Assembly (NCBI GenBank): GCA_013812985.1 | Contig: JACCSN010000980.1 | Location: forward strand, 1-5,601 | Length of the DNA stretch: 5,601 nucleotides | Direction: 5' to 3' | From: Hyphomicrobiales bacterium | GTDB taxonomy: Bacteria; Pseudomonadota; Alphaproteobacteria; Rhizobiales; Afifellaceae | Shown here: positions 4,939-5,601 of the stretch, piece after piece | How positions within the stretch are numbered: the first letter of the stretch is position 1 | How the letters are laid out: every line of letters starts with the position of its first letter | Position numbers and translations under genes: made by a program | The notes under the pieces: model-generated | The model's database searches: none | What the model saw: the letters and a program-made list of their open reading frames with translations, nothing else | What the model was told of the DNA's origin: nothing

Positions 4939-5601
4939 GCCGCCTCCTCGCCGAGATAGGCTTCTCGCACCTTCTCGTCCTTGCGGATCTCGTCGGGGCG
5001 GCCGGTGGCGATGACGCGGCCGTAGACGAGCACGGAAATGCGGTCGGCGAGCGCGAACACCGCCTCCATGTCGTGCTCGACGAGCAGGATGGCGCAGCGC
5101 CCCTTCAGGTCCCGCAACAGGTTCAACAACTGGGCGCTCTCCTCGCGGCCGGCGCCGGCCATCGGCTCGTCGAGCAGGAGGAGCGCCGGCTCCTGGACGA
5201 GCGCCACGGCCAGCTCAAGCGAGCGCTTTTCACCATGCGAAAGTGCAGCGGCCGGCGTGCCGGCGCGGTGGGCGAGGCCGACCAGCTGGAGCGCATCCAA
5301 AGCCTTCGCGTTCAGCCGACGCTCAAGCCACGCCGGCCGGAAGAACCGAAAGCTCGATCCGTCGCGCGCCTGTGCGGCGATCGCAACATTCTCCAGGACC
5401 GAGAAATCCGGCAGGAGGTTGGTGATCTGGAACGACCGCGCGAGGCCCCGGCGCACCCGCGCGTGCATCGCAAACCCGGTCACGTCCTCGCCATTGAGGA
5501 CGACGCGTCCGGCGTCAGGGCGAATGAAACCGGAGATTTCGCCGATCAGCGTGGTCTTGCCGGCGCCGTTCGGCCCGATGACGGCATGGATCTCGCCGGG
5601 C
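4935..5601 (-). CDS. livG: Branched-chain-amino-acid-type ABC transporter ATP-binding protein LivG, 5' end outside window
   Basis: The frame is open from the right edge, giving 221 residues and lacking perhaps 30 at the N-terminus. The visible part begins PGEIHAVIGPNGAGKTT, so Walker A is intact (residues 9-17 of the visible part). GLARSFQITNLLPDFSVLENV is the Q-loop region typical of LivG. LSHGEKRSLELA is the family signature, LLLLDEPMAGAG is Walker B, and LLVEHDM carries the switch histidine. It is one of the two ATPases of a HAAT-family importer, partnered with LivF, which follows with a 4-nt overlap. An internal GTG at 5483 could be taken as a start, but that would cut off Walker A. Permease and binding-protein genes are expected upstream, beyond the right edge. 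Substrate not determined. Confidence 0.95.
   Translation of the reverse strand, partial: PGEIHAVIGPNGAGKTTLIGEISGFIRPDAGRVVLNGEDVTGFAMHARVRRGLARSFQITNLLPDFSVLENVAIAAQARDGSSFRFFRPAWLERRLNAKALDALQLVGLAHRAGTPAAALSHGEKRSLELAVALVQEPALLLLDEPMAGAGREESAQLLNLLRDLKGRCAILLVEHDMEAVFALADRISVLVYGRVIATGRPDEIRKDEKVREAYLGEEAA

Overview
The window is GC-rich DNA that looks like an alphaproteobacterium, most likely of the order Hyphomicrobiales (Rhizobiales). The evidence is high GC (about 73% in a counted stretch of lysC, 77% at the start of the first pilus-type gene), an aspartokinase gene followed directly by ptsP (an arrangement known in that order), an alphaproteobacterial-type LysC N-terminus, and a set of Tad-type envelope genes. 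No mobile element, CRISPR array, tRNA or rRNA was seen.

Layout. (1) Positions 1-1437, minus strand: lysC (aspartate kinase, complete) followed by the 5' end of ptsP (enzyme I of the nitrogen phosphotransferase system), which starts at a TTG codon behind a full Shine-Dalgarno and runs off the left edge. (2) Positions 1438-1840: a 403-base divergent intergenic region without a convincing gene. It holds a CtrA-like box, an 11-bp direct repeat at 20-bp spacing, and interleaved GC-rich inverted repeats in the lysC leader. (3) Positions 1841-4161, plus strand: a tight three-gene operon encoding a TadG-like anchored protein with an unusual glycine-rich exported domain, then two TadE-family pseudopilins. 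The genes are separated by 3 nt and then overlap by 4 nt. (4) Positions 4162-4224: a short convergent gap. (5) Positions 4225-5601, minus strand: livF and the 3' nine-tenths or so of livG, the two ATPases of a branched-chain-amino-acid-type (HAAT family) ABC importer, overlapping by 4 nt.

How they work together. lysC and ptsP are housekeeping metabolism and regulation; livG and livF are one importer. The central operon is the accessory part. It carries only the minor components of a Tad (tight adherence) system: no Flp pilin, secretin, ATPase or TadB/C platform gene is seen here, so its products must either use a Tad machine encoded elsewhere or act as a separate envelope system. Its first protein lacks a recognisable von Willebrand A MIDAS motif and instead carries a Gly/Ser/Thr/Asn-rich, probably beta-solenoid domain with eight cysteines, encoded by DNA of clearly lower GC than the anchor. 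This is the least explained part of the window and the best candidate for something new.
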